A stretch of DNA of 64,000 nt from contig JABTUV010000002.1 of NCBI GenBank assembly GCA_015075175.1, forward strand, positions 124,001-188,000, read 5' to 3'. The translations under genes were made by a program, and so were the position numbers. Numbering within the stretch: the first letter of the stretch is position 1; every line of letters starts with the position of its first letter. Origin of the DNA: a bacterium. GTDB taxonomy: Bacteria > Hinthialibacterota > Hinthialibacteria > H5-UNCL2. The notes below the pieces were generated by a model. The model worked only from the letters and a program-made list of their open reading frames with translations. It was not told the DNA's origin and did not search any database. Positions 35,717 to 43,775 of the stretch are shown here, one piece after another.

Positions 35717-36622
35717 GTGAAGGTCCACGTGGTCACGGGCTTTCTGGGGTCGGGCAAGACCACCTTTCTGCTCAACTTCGTGCCCAGAATGGCGCGCGGA
35801 GAGCGGATTCTCATTCTCGTCAACGAGTTCAGCCAACTGGGCATCGACGGGCCCATCCTGTCGCGCGGCGGCCTGTCCACCATCGAGCTGCCGCACGGCT
35901 GCATCTGTTGCACTTTGGCGGTGGGACTGCTGCAAACGCTGGAGAAGGCCCGCTTCGAGCTGGCCGCCGACCGCGTGCTGATCGAGCCGACCGGCATCGC
36001 CGTGCCCTCGCAGATTCACACCCTGCTCTCGCAGCCTCCCGCCGACGGCTGGTGCGAGGTTGGGCCTTACATCGGCATGGTGGACGCCGGCCGCTATCGC
36101 CAGATGGCGACGGGGCTGTACGTGTTCTGGAACGACCAAGTGGAAACCTCGGACGTGCTGCTGCTCAACAAGATCGACAAGGTGACGGCCGCCGAGCGGG
36201 AGGCGATCACGGCGGACCTGTCGGCCCGCAATCCGACCGCGCGCATCTTCCCGACGCTCTACGGGGTCCTGCCGGAAAGCGAATGGGACGGCATCCTGGC
36301 GGGGAGGCACTGCCGGCCCGCGGAACGCAGACACGCGCATCTGACGCCCGAGCAGAAGCGCGTGGAGTGCTGGGACTTCTCGTCAAGCGAGCCGCTGCCA
36401 CGCGCGCGCGTCGAGGCGTGGCTGGCGGCCATGAATGCGGGCCGCTTCGGCGACGCCTTGCGCGCCAAGGGCGATGTTTTCGACGAACAGGGCGGCCGCC
36501 ATCTGGACTGGGTCCCCGGCGACGTGCACTGGACGGAGCCTGTGGGTCAGGAGACGCGCCTCGTGGTGGTCGGACGGGACTTGGACAGAAACGGCCTCGC
36601 GCAGGCGCTGGCAGGGGGGTAG
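35717..36622 (+). CDS. COG0523-family metal-associated GTPase (CobW/ZigA/Yjia-like)
   Basis: 301 residues from GTG 35717. G3E-family P-loop GTPase: Walker A GFLGSGKTTF (8-17), metal-binding signature GCICC (61-65), switch/DRVLIEPTG, NKID (about 151-154). The C-terminal CobW_C-like domain is present but short. Family members deliver or insert metal ions (zinc, cobalt, iron) into client proteins; which metal cannot be read here. It is directly downstream of the TPR gene. The stop is a TAG within GGTAGGG. Confidence 0.85.
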   Translation: MKVHVVTGFLGSGKTTFLLNFVPRMARGERILILVNEFSQLGIDGPILSRGGLSTIELPHGCICCTLAVGLLQTLEKARFELAADRVLIEPTGIAVPSQIHTLLSQPPADGWCEVGPYIGMVDAGRYRQMATGLYVFWNDQVETSDVLLLNKIDKVTAAEREAITADLSARNPTARIFPTLYGVLPESEWDGILAGRHCRPAERRHAHLTPEQKRVECWDFSSSEPLPRARVEAWLAAMNAGRFGDALRAKGDVFDEQGGRHLDWVPGDVHWTEPVGQETRLVVVGRDLDRNGLAQALAGG

Positions 36623-36770
36623 GGACGGGAAGACGGGCGTCAAACCGCCGTGCCTCTCGATACGGCCCCCAAGGAAAAGCGCGGCCTTCATGGAAGTGCG
36701 TCGGCGGGGCCTAGGCTTACATTTGTGCGTCTTGCCTTGAATAGATGTGTTTGGAAAGGGTTCCGGAAAA

Positions 36771-36853
36771 AAAACCGAGTCCTCGAGTAGCGGCGCGCTG
36801 GAGTGCCCGCTTGAACTGCGAGATGTAACTTCGCGCCGCGTATCGAGAGGACG
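36771..36853 (+). repeat. ACCGAGTCC-GTAGCGG-GTATCGAGAGGA repeat (copy 3)
   Basis: AAACCGAGTCC, GTAGCGGCGCGC, interior with TGCGAGATGTAACT, CGCGCCGCGTATCGAGAGGA. It occupies the middle of the gene-free stretch 36623-36948, which also has a partial CTCTCGATACGGCC at 36655-36668 and a GGGTGACTGTCCC motif at 36926-36938. Nothing else coding is seen there. Confidence 0.7.
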
Positions 36854-36948
36854 GAGTGGACGCGTCAGCCCGTCTTCGGAGCGGCCTCGGTTTTTGGGTT
36901 CTCTACGGATGAGGCAGGGCCTCATGGGTGACTGTCCCTGGCGGCGCC

Positions 36949-37209
36949 TCAGGCCAGGATGTCAAGCAGATTTCCCAGCAGCTTGTCCTCTGCGCGGATC
37001 ACGGCGGCGTTGGCGGCGACGGCGTGCCTGGAGGCGAGGAGGTTGACCGCTTCCCGGGAAAGATCGAAGCGATCCTCGGGTTGCGGGAACTGGACGGCGG
37101 GATCGGCGGGGACTTCCTGTCCGGCGCGGGCGATGCGGGCGGCGGACTGTTCATACCGTCGCAGGGCCGAGTGAATGCCGGCGAGCGCCGAGTTGATTGC
37201 ATCCACCAT
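36949..37209 (-). CDS. Short flagellar basal-body rod-like protein
   Basis: 86 residues from ATG 37209, which overlaps the upstream stop (TGATG). The N-terminus INSALAGIHSALRRYEQSAARIARAG matches the rod/hook N-terminal helix (family: SALSGLxAxxxRLxVxAxNIANxxT), and the C-terminus VNLLASRHAVAANAAVIRAEDKLLGNLLDIL matches the rod/hook C-terminal helix. The middle domain is almost absent. This resembles short FlgB/FlgC-type or DUF-like rod proteins. It may be a minimal axial component or a relic; no other flagellar gene is nearby apart from the upstream small ORF. Confidence 0.6.
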   Translation of the reverse strand: MVDAINSALAGIHSALRRYEQSAARIARAGQEVPADPAVQFPQPEDRFDLSREAVNLLASRHAVAANAAVIRAEDKLLGNLLDILA

Positions 37210-37466
37210 CAGGTGCACTCCGGAACGTCGGCGCGGCGCTCGACGATGGAGACTCCCAGTCCCCCGCCGGGTTGCACGCGCGCGTTTAGGTTGCGAAGCT
37301 CTTCCAACGTCAGGGTCAGCCCGCAGCGGCGGTTGACTTCCGCCAGTACCGCCTCCGGCTCGCGCGCCATGCGCCCGCCCTCCAGTCGCAGGATGGACTC
37401 GATGCGCTTGATCGTCGTGGGCGGCAGGTCGGTCCCCGCCGGTTGCTTGTGGCATCGCCCCTTCAT
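37209..37466 (-). CDS. Hypothetical small protein, coupled to the rod-like gene
   Basis: 85 residues from ATG 37466. It is basic and helical, with IKRIESILRLEGGRMAREPEAVLAEVNRRCGLTLTLEELRNLNARV. I do not recognise it. Operon position before a rod-like protein suggests a flagellum- or secretion-related chaperone or regulator, but nothing in the sequence proves that. A longer start at 37547 has no RBS. Confidence 0.45.
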   Translation of the reverse strand: MKGRCHKQPAGTDLPPTTIKRIESILRLEGGRMAREPEAVLAEVNRRCGLTLTLEELRNLNARVQPGGGLGVSIVERRADVPECT

Positions 37467-37639
37467 GAGGTTATTATACCGCGGGAAAGAGACCGCGACA
37501 ACCGCCTGCGCAGGCGGCGAATGGATCTTTCCGGAGGTCCGCAACATGGTGGTCAGTTGAAGCCGTTTCTGGTAGGCTTGCGGCAGCCTGAATAAGTTCT
37601 GTAACGGCAGGGAGGCCGGGAGCGTTTAATCCGCCAGCC

Positions 37640-38983
37640 ATGAGACTACCCGTTTGCTTCACATGCGGCGCTGCGCCCCTCGATACGGCCTTCGGCCTAC
37701 TCGGGGCCAGGCGCTGCGCAATTACGGCGCTGTTGGCCGCCCTCGTCTGGCTTTGCGGGGGCTGTGCTCTGCCCGGCAGCGGCGTCGGCGCCACCGCCCC
37801 CGCCGACGCGACCGGCGAATCCCTCCTGGGCGTGGACAAGCAGAAGAAGCCTCGCGACTACATCGTGCCCGTGTTCGTCATCGACCTGGTGCGCGGCCCC
37901 ATGGAGGCCTACCTGTCCACCGTGGGCAATCTGTACCCCGTCAGCCAGCAGGTGATCGCGCCGGAGATATCCGGTGTGATCGCGTTCGCCAGCGCCTGGA
38001 AGGAGGGCGACTTCGTCGCGGCGGGGACGCTATTGGCCGAACTGGACAACGAAGAGATTTCCTTCGCCGTGCGCGACGCCAAACTCAAGCTCTCCGCCGA
38101 CGAAAGCCAACTCGGTCCCGCCCTCGCCAAGCTGGACAAGGCCAAGTCCGACCTGGACTTCTTCAAGCGCCAGTACGAACGCGGGGCGGTCTCCAAAGAC
38201 GAACTGGAGCGGCGTGAGCTGGCGGTGATCGACGCCGAGTCGGCGGTCACGGCGGCCAGAAACGCCATCGCCGCCGCCAAATCCGCGCTGGAAAAAGCCG
38301 AACTGCGGGCCAAGAAGTCCAAACTCTTCGCCCCCTTCGACGGCCAGCTGGTCAACAAGGAGTTTCTGGCCACCCAGCGCACCAGCCAGGAAGTCGAACC
38401 GCTCACGCGCAAAGAGGGGCAACTGGTGCAACCGGGCGAGGCCCTCTTCGGGATTTTCAACGACAAGATCATGCGCGTGGAAGTGGACGTGTCGGGCAAG
38501 GACATCGGCAAGGTCAGGCCGGGCCAGCGCGCGCTGGTGCACGTCTACGCCCAGGACGGCATCGACACGGTGGGCCGGGTGGCGGACATTTCCACCAGCG
38601 TGGACCCTACCAGCCGCGCGTTCAAGGTGCAGGTGCACGTGGACAATTCCGAGCGTCGCCTGTCGCGCGGCATGTTCGCGCGCTGCGACCTAGTGGTCGA
38701 GGAGCGGGCCGACGCGCTCGCCATTCCCCGCGAAGTCACCCAGATGCGCAACAACCGCCTGGTCGTCTTCGTCGTGGACGACGACGGCATCGCCCGCGAG
38801 CGCGCGGTGGAACTGGGCATCGAGAATCGCACCCACGCCGAGGTTACGAGCGGCCTGTTGGAGGGCGAACGGCTGATCGTGCGCGGTGCGGAAACCCTGA
38901 AGGACGGCACGCCGGTCAAGGCCAGCAAACTCGATGAGACTCTCTCTTCGCAACCTGGGCAAACGGTATCCCAACGGTCATAG
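37640..38983 (+). CDS. RND efflux periplasmic adaptor (membrane fusion protein)
   Basis: 447 residues. The N-terminus contains a hydrophobic segment (ITALLAALVWLCGGC) with a possible lipidated Cys near residue 45. HlyD/AcrA architecture: GVIAFASAWKEGDFVAAGTLLAELD (lipoyl half 1), coiled-coil hairpin (about 135-215, LGPALAKLDKAKSDLDFFKRQYERGAVSKDELERRELAV), lipoyl half 2 with KLFAPFDGQLV, beta-barrel and proximal domains (LAIPREVTQMRNNRLVVFV). It bridges inner-membrane pumps and TolC. Residues about 12-29 are encoded by a dispersed 51-bp repeat, so the true start may be later. It overlaps the next gene by 50 bases. Confidence 0.9.
   Translation: MRLPVCFTCGAAPLDTAFGLLGARRCAITALLAALVWLCGGCALPGSGVGATAPADATGESLLGVDKQKKPRDYIVPVFVIDLVRGPMEAYLSTVGNLYPVSQQVIAPEISGVIAFASAWKEGDFVAAGTLLAELDNEEISFAVRDAKLKLSADESQLGPALAKLDKAKSDLDFFKRQYERGAVSKDELERRELAVIDAESAVTAARNAIAAAKSALEKAELRAKKSKLFAPFDGQLVNKEFLATQRTSQEVEPLTRKEGQLVQPGEALFGIFNDKIMRVEVDVSGKDIGKVRPGQRALVHVYAQDGIDTVGRVADISTSVDPTSRAFKVQVHVDNSERRLSRGMFARCDLVVEERADALAIPREVTQMRNNRLVVFVVDDDGIARERAVELGIENRTHAEVTSGLLEGERLIVRGAETLKDGTPVKASKLDETLSSQPGQTVSQRS
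37676..37726. repeat. 51-bp dispersed repeat inside the adaptor gene
   Basis: About 90% identical to 6856-6906. It lies within the presumed signal-sequence region of the membrane fusion protein. Confidence 0.8.
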
Positions 38984-39836
38984 GGCGGTCGCCGGGCTGA
39001 CCCTGGAGTTGTCGCGCGGCATCGTGGGGCTTTTGGGGCCCAACGGCGCCGGCAAGACCACGACGCTCGGGATGCTGGCGACGACCGCGCAGCCGACCGA
39101 GGGCGAGATTCTGGTCGACGGTCGTCCCCTGCGAAGCGTGTTGCGCGACTATCAGCGGCGGCTGGGATACCTGCCCCAGCACTTCGAGCTGCCCGCGCTT
39201 CTGGAAGTTCACGAAGTGCTCGAATTCATGGGCGGATTGTGCGGCCTCTCGTGTCAAGAGGCGCGCAACCGCACCGACCAACTGCTGGAGACCGTCGGGC
39301 TGGCGCGCGTCCGACACCGCCGCGTCAAGCATCTCTCCGTGGGCATGACCCGCCGGCTGGGCATCGCCCAGAGCCTCGTGGGCGATCCCGACGTGCTCTT
39401 CGTGGACGAACCCACCACCGGCCTGGACCCCGAGGAGCGCAACCGCTTCTGCTCGCTGCTTGCCCGACTGGGCCGGGAGAAGACGGTGGTCTTTTCGACC
39501 CACATCGTCAGCGACGTCGAGGCGGTCGTCTCGCGCGTGGTGGTGCTGGACGGGGGAGTGTTGGCATACGACGGGGCGCCGTCCGGGTTCGTGTCGCGCG
39601 CGACGGGCCACGTCTATCGCGTGTTGATTGCGCCGGAGGAACTGGAGGCGCTGTCCCGCCGCCATCATCTCGCGTCGGTGCGCGAGGAGGACGGTCGCCT
39701 GTGCGCGCGCATCGTCATCGCGGGAACGCCGCCGCCCGAAGCCGTCCCCGCCGAACCCACCTTCGAGGATGCGTATCTCTATCACTTCCGCGTCCTGTCG
39801 GGCGCCGAACCCCGTGGACTCTGGACGGCCGCATGA
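38934..39836 (+). CDS. ABC transporter ATP-binding protein
   Basis: 300 residues. Walker A GPNGAGKTTT (34-43), Q-loop YLPQHFEL, signature LSVGMTRRL (about 138-146), Walker B VLFVDEPTTGLDPEE and switch His in FSTHIVSDVE are complete. The C-terminal 80 residues are a DUF4162-like extension common in ABC-2 exporters. It pairs with the membrane protein encoded immediately downstream (ATGA overlap). The substrate is unknown; the location in an efflux cluster suggests drug or lipid export. Confidence 0.92.
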   Translation: MRLSLRNLGKRYPNGHRAVAGLTLELSRGIVGLLGPNGAGKTTTLGMLATTAQPTEGEILVDGRPLRSVLRDYQRRLGYLPQHFELPALLEVHEVLEFMGGLCGLSCQEARNRTDQLLETVGLARVRHRRVKHLSVGMTRRLGIAQSLVGDPDVLFVDEPTTGLDPEERNRFCSLLARLGREKTVVFSTHIVSDVEAVVSRVVVLDGGVLAYDGAPSGFVSRATGHVYRVLIAPEELEALSRRHHLASVREEDGRLCARIVIAGTPPPEAVPAEPTFEDAYLYHFRVLSGAEPRGLWTAA

Positions 39837-40537
39837 AGAACGTCCTCCGCTCCGAAATCACGCTCTTCGTCGGCATCTCGCGGCGCCTGTTCACGCTCTC
39901 GGCGGCGCCGCTGCAGTTTGTGCTCCTGCTTCTGCCTTTGGCCTCGCTGTGGGTGGGATTGCCGACCCCAAGCGAGGCCTACGCGCAGTGTCTCTGGCTG
40001 ACGCTGGCCGCCTCCGTCCTCCTGTCCATGAATCTCTTTCCCCAGGAGATGGAGGACGGGACCCTGGAGGTGACGTTCACGCTGCCCTCGCCGCGCGACC
40101 GGCTGGTGTTGCGGCAGGCCTCGACGGTCTGGATTTGGCTGGCGGTCTTCCTGGCCGTGATCGATCTGCTTTACTTTTTCCTGTCGGGCGCATCGCCCTG
40201 GCGCATGGCGCTGGCGGTCCTGCCGCCGGCCCTGCTTTTTTCCAGCGTGACGCTGTGGCTGTCGGCGGTGTTCCGGTCGGGGCCGCTGGCGGGGCTGGTG
40301 GTGGGCGTGGCCGCGTTGCTGCATTATCGCTACCTGCCGCGGATCGCCTTTCTGGCGCTCTTTGTGGATCCCTTCGCGGCCGTCACCGACAGCGCCGGAC
40401 GCATCATCGAGGAGAGCCAGGCGGTCGGCGCCTGGACGCCCGGCTATGCTGCCGCTTTCTGGTCCCTGGTGCTCTTCTACGTCTTCGTCGAACTGCTCCT
40501 GCGCCGCATGCGCCGGAGCGAACTCTGGCTCAGGTAA
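39833..40537 (+). CDS. ABC-2-type transporter membrane protein
   Basis: 234 residues from ATG 39833, overlapping the ATPase stop. Six hydrophobic helices: 21-43, 52-70, 102-122, 130-150, 157-177 and 207-226. The block FPQEMEDGTLEVTFTLPSPRDRLVLRQ is the conserved cytoplasmic loop typical of ABC-2 permeases (CcmB/NatB-like). It is one base from the following RND gene's ATG, so it is part of one transcript from 37640 to at least 43625. Confidence 0.85.
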   Translation: MKNVLRSEITLFVGISRRLFTLSAAPLQFVLLLLPLASLWVGLPTPSEAYAQCLWLTLAASVLLSMNLFPQEMEDGTLEVTFTLPSPRDRLVLRQASTVWIWLAVFLAVIDLLYFFLSGASPWRMALAVLPPALLFSSVTLWLSAVFRSGPLAGLVVGVAALLHYRYLPRIAFLALFVDPFAAVTDSAGRIIEESQAVGAWTPGYAAAFWSLVLFYVFVELLLRRMRRSELWLR

Positions 40538-40538
40538 C

Positions 40539-43500
40539 ATGCACAAGCTCGTCTCCGCCGCGCTCCAGTATCCCGTCACCATCCTGATGCTTTTTGTGGG
40601 CGTGATCCTCCTGGGTGTGATCGCCCTCGAGCGGCTGCCGACCAACCTGTTTCCCGACATCGCCATGCCCCGCATCACCGTCGTGGTGGATACGGACGGG
40701 CTGTCGCCCGAGGAGGTCGAGCGGCGCATCAGCCGCCCCCTGGAGCGCAGCATCGCCACCCTGCGCAACGTGCGCTCGGTGCAGAGCATCTCGCGCGCCG
40801 ACCAGTCGGTGGTGACGGTGGACTTCGACTGGGACACCGACCTGGATTACGCCTTTCTGGACGTGAAGAAAGCCGTCGGCGACCTGCGCGAAGAGACGAG
40901 AAGCACGAACATCTTTCGCTTCGATCCCAATGCGCTGCCCATCCTCACACTGGCCCTCTTGGGCGAGGCGAATCCGGTGGACTTGCGCCAGTGGGGCGAA
41001 AAGACCCTCAAGCCGAGCCTGGAGCGCATCGACGGAGTCGCGCAAGTGGAGGTCTCCGGCGGGTTGGACAGCGAGGTCCGCGTCCAGGTCAATCCCGAAC
41101 TGCTCATCGCCTACGGCATCGACTACAACAGCCTGCCCGCCTCCATCAGGAACGCCAACGTCAACTCCTCCGGCGGCTGGATCGAGGATCGCAACCGGCG
41201 CTACGTGGTGCGGGCGCTGGGCGAATACCAAAGGCTGGCGGACATCGGGGCGACCGTGGTGGGCTACCAGGGCAACGTGCCGGTCACGCTGGCGGACGTG
41301 GCGGAGAGCATCACACTGTCCGCGCGCAATCGCGCCAACCTGGTGCGCTACAACGGCCGGCCCGCCGTCGGCCTGGCTGTCTTCAAGGAGCCTGACGCCA
41401 ACACCGTCCTCTCCGTGCGCAAGGTCCGCGAGGCGCTCGTCCAGCTGGTTCCCGCCGATTCGACGCGCTTCAAGATCGAGGTCGCCTACGATCAGTCCAG
41501 TTTCATCAACGCCGCCATCGGAGAAGTCAAGTCGGCCGCGCTCTGGGGCATCCTGTGGGCGACCCTGGTACTTTTCCTGTTTCTCAGGCGGCTTGCTCCC
41601 ACCCTGATCATCTTCGTCGCCATTCCACTCTCCATCGTGGCGACGTTTAATCTCATGTACTTCTCGGGCCTGTCCTTGAACATCATGACGCTGGGCGGGC
41701 TGGCCTTGGGGGCGGGCATGTTGGTGGACAACGCCATCGTGGTGATCGAGAACATGTTCCGGCGGCGGCAAGCGGGCGACGACGCCGCAACCGCCGCGCG
41801 CCTGGGAACCTCCGAAGTCGCCGGAGCCATCCTGTCCGCGACCCTGACGACCGTGGTCGTTTTCTTTCCCATCGTTTACGTGCACGGTTTCACCGGCCTC
41901 CTGTTCCGAGAGCAGGCGCTGACGGTGTGCTTTTCCCTCCTGGCGTCGCTCGCAGCCGCCGTTCTGCTCATTCCCGTGCTGGGCGCGCGCTATCTGCGGG
42001 CGCGGCGCGTGGCGCGGCATCGCCTCTCGGAATGGTACGGGCGCGCGTTGGCGCTCGTCCTGCGCCCGACCGGCCAACTGGCTGTGGTCGCCGCGCTCGC
42101 GGCCGCCCTTGCCTGGAGCATCTGGACGCTGCCCCGCATCCCGCGCGAACTGGTCCCCGACGCCGACCAAGGCCAGTTCGTGGCGCGCCTGACCATGCCC
42201 CTGGGCAGCAGTTTGGAAGTCACCGACGAGGCGGTGCGACGCCTGGAGGGCCGCCTTGAGGAACTCGGCGACACGGTCCAGATGTATTACACGCGCATCG
42301 GGGAGTCGGAAGAAACCGCCCGCCGCGCTCAGGACGTATTGGCGGGCCCGCACCTGGCCGAGATCAGCGTCACCCTGGCGACCCGCGAGGCCCGCTCGCT
42401 TTCAACTCGCGACGTGGTGGACATCTTGGAAGCCGAGCGCGCGCAAATCTTCGGCGCGCAGATCGAGTACGCGCTGGAACAGAACAGCGTGGAGGACTTC
42501 ATCCGCTCGGAGGAGTCGCCCATCGTGGTCGAGGTGCGCGGCGAGCATCTGGAGACGCTGGCCGACCAGGCGCGGCAGATCATGGACCGGCTGGCGCACG
42601 CCGGCGGCTTCATCAACCTGCGCAGCAACCTGTCCGCCGGTTTTCCCGTGGCCGACATCCGTCCCGACAAGGCGCTCCTGGCCGACTACGGCCTGGACAC
42701 GGAGAAGGTCGCCGCCGCCGTGCGGGCGCAGGTCGGGCCGCAGGTTGCGTCGACCTACCAGGACCTCGAATCGGAAAAGGACATCGTGCTGGAAATGCAT
42801 CGTCCCAACGTGGACATCGTCTCCACGCTGCGGGAGATCGCCATCGCGCGGCCCGGCGGCGGCACGGTGCGACTGGGCGACATCGCCGAGATCGTCCTGG
42901 AGCCCGGCCCGCGGGAAATCCTGCGCCGCGACGGCGACCGCTACATCTCGGTCTCCGCCGACCTGCGCGGGCTGACGCTTTCGGAAGGCGTCGAGCGCGC
43001 CCGCGCCGCCCTCGCCGACGCCCCCTTCTACGCCTCCATCACCGGCGAGGAGGAGCGCCGCGCCGAGTCCTTCCGGAGCCTCTCGTTCGCCCTCGTCCTG
43101 GCCCTGGTTCTCGTCTACATGGTCATGGCCTCGCTCTTTGAGTCGCTGCTCTATCCCTTCATCGTGATGACGACCGCGCCCTTGGCGCTCATCGGCGTGA
43201 TCGCCGCCTTCGTCCTCACCCACCAGACCATGAACATGATGGCCTACATCGGCATCGTGATGCTGGCGGGCATCGTGGTGAACAACGGCATCGTGCTGGT
43301 GGACGCGATCAACCGGCAGCGCGCGGAGGGCGGCCAGCTGCGGCCGGCCATTTTGGAGGCGGCGCGGCGGCGCCTCCGGCCCATCCTGATGACCAGTTTG
43401 ACGACCGTCATGGGGCTGTTGCCCATGGCCGTCGGCATCGGCGAGGGCGCTGAATTGCGCTCGGCCATGGCCATCGCCGTCATCGGCGGCATGGTCAGCA

Positions 43501-43625
43501 GCACCTTTCTCACGCTGCTCTTCGTGCCCGTTTTTTATCTCTGGATGGCGCGGATCAGCGACGTCGTGGTCGCCGCGATCACCGCGAGGGCGCGCCGCCG
43601 GCGGGAGGAGCGGGCCGGTGCATGA
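40539..43625 (+). CDS. RND-family efflux pump, inner-membrane transporter (AcrB/HAE type)
   Basis: 1028 residues from ATG 40539. Two repeats of six helices with large periplasmic loops: VSAALQYPVTILMLFVGVILLGVIALERLPTNLFPDI at the N-terminus, MTLGGLALGAGMLVDNAIVVIENMFRRR in TM4 (VDN, with one acidic residue of the AcrB pair replaced by Asn), VVNNGIVLVDAINR and MTSLTTVMGLLPMA in the second half. Driven by proton motive force, with the adaptor at 37640 and a TolC-type channel. Antisense frames here are shadows. Confidence 0.95.
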   Translation: MHKLVSAALQYPVTILMLFVGVILLGVIALERLPTNLFPDIAMPRITVVVDTDGLSPEEVERRISRPLERSIATLRNVRSVQSISRADQSVVTVDFDWDTDLDYAFLDVKKAVGDLREETRSTNIFRFDPNALPILTLALLGEANPVDLRQWGEKTLKPSLERIDGVAQVEVSGGLDSEVRVQVNPELLIAYGIDYNSLPASIRNANVNSSGGWIEDRNRRYVVRALGEYQRLADIGATVVGYQGNVPVTLADVAESITLSARNRANLVRYNGRPAVGLAVFKEPDANTVLSVRKVREALVQLVPADSTRFKIEVAYDQSSFINAAIGEVKSAALWGILWATLVLFLFLRRLAPTLIIFVAIPLSIVATFNLMYFSGLSLNIMTLGGLALGAGMLVDNAIVVIENMFRRRQAGDDAATAARLGTSEVAGAILSATLTTVVVFFPIVYVHGFTGLLFREQALTVCFSLLASLAAAVLLIPVLGARYLRARRVARHRLSEWYGRALALVLRPTGQLAVVAALAAALAWSIWTLPRIPRELVPDADQGQFVARLTMPLGSSLEVTDEAVRRLEGRLEELGDTVQMYYTRIGESEETARRAQDVLAGPHLAEISVTLATREARSLSTRDVVDILEAERAQIFGAQIEYALEQNSVEDFIRSEESPIVVEVRGEHLETLADQARQIMDRLAHAGGFINLRSNLSAGFPVADIRPDKALLADYGLDTEKVAAAVRAQVGPQVASTYQDLESEKDIVLEMHRPNVDIVSTLREIAIARPGGGTVRLGDIAEIVLEPGPREILRRDGDRYISVSADLRGLTLSEGVERARAALADAPFYASITGEEERRAESFRSLSFALVLALVLVYMVMASLFESLLYPFIVMTTAPLALIGVIAAFVLTHQTMNMMAYIGIVMLAGIVVNNGIVLVDAINRQRAEGGQLRPAILEAARRRLRPILMTSLTTVMGLLPMAVGIGEGAELRSAMAIAVIGGMVSSTFLTLLFVPVFYLWMARISDVVVAAITARARRRREERAGA

Positions 43626-43627
43626 AG

Positions 43628-43751
43628 GTAGCGCCGGCATCCTGCCGGCTTGCGTGTGGGCATCAGGCCCACACGCTTCGACAACTCTGCGGCGAGCGGA
43701 CGCGCGGGGGCGGGACGTTCCCCGCGCGAGCCGGCGGGACGGCGGCGCTAC
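43628..43751. repeat. Compound palindromic repeat, GCCGGCATCCTGCCGGC family (copy 3)
   Basis: Begins GTAGCGCCGGCATCCTGCCG and ends with the inverted ...GCGGCGCTAC. The inner GTGTGGGCATCAGGCCCACAC palindrome is at 43653-43673. It lies between the two RND-containing gene groups. Confidence 0.85.
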
Positions 43752-43775
43752 GTCTGAACGGAGGCGGTACCCTCT

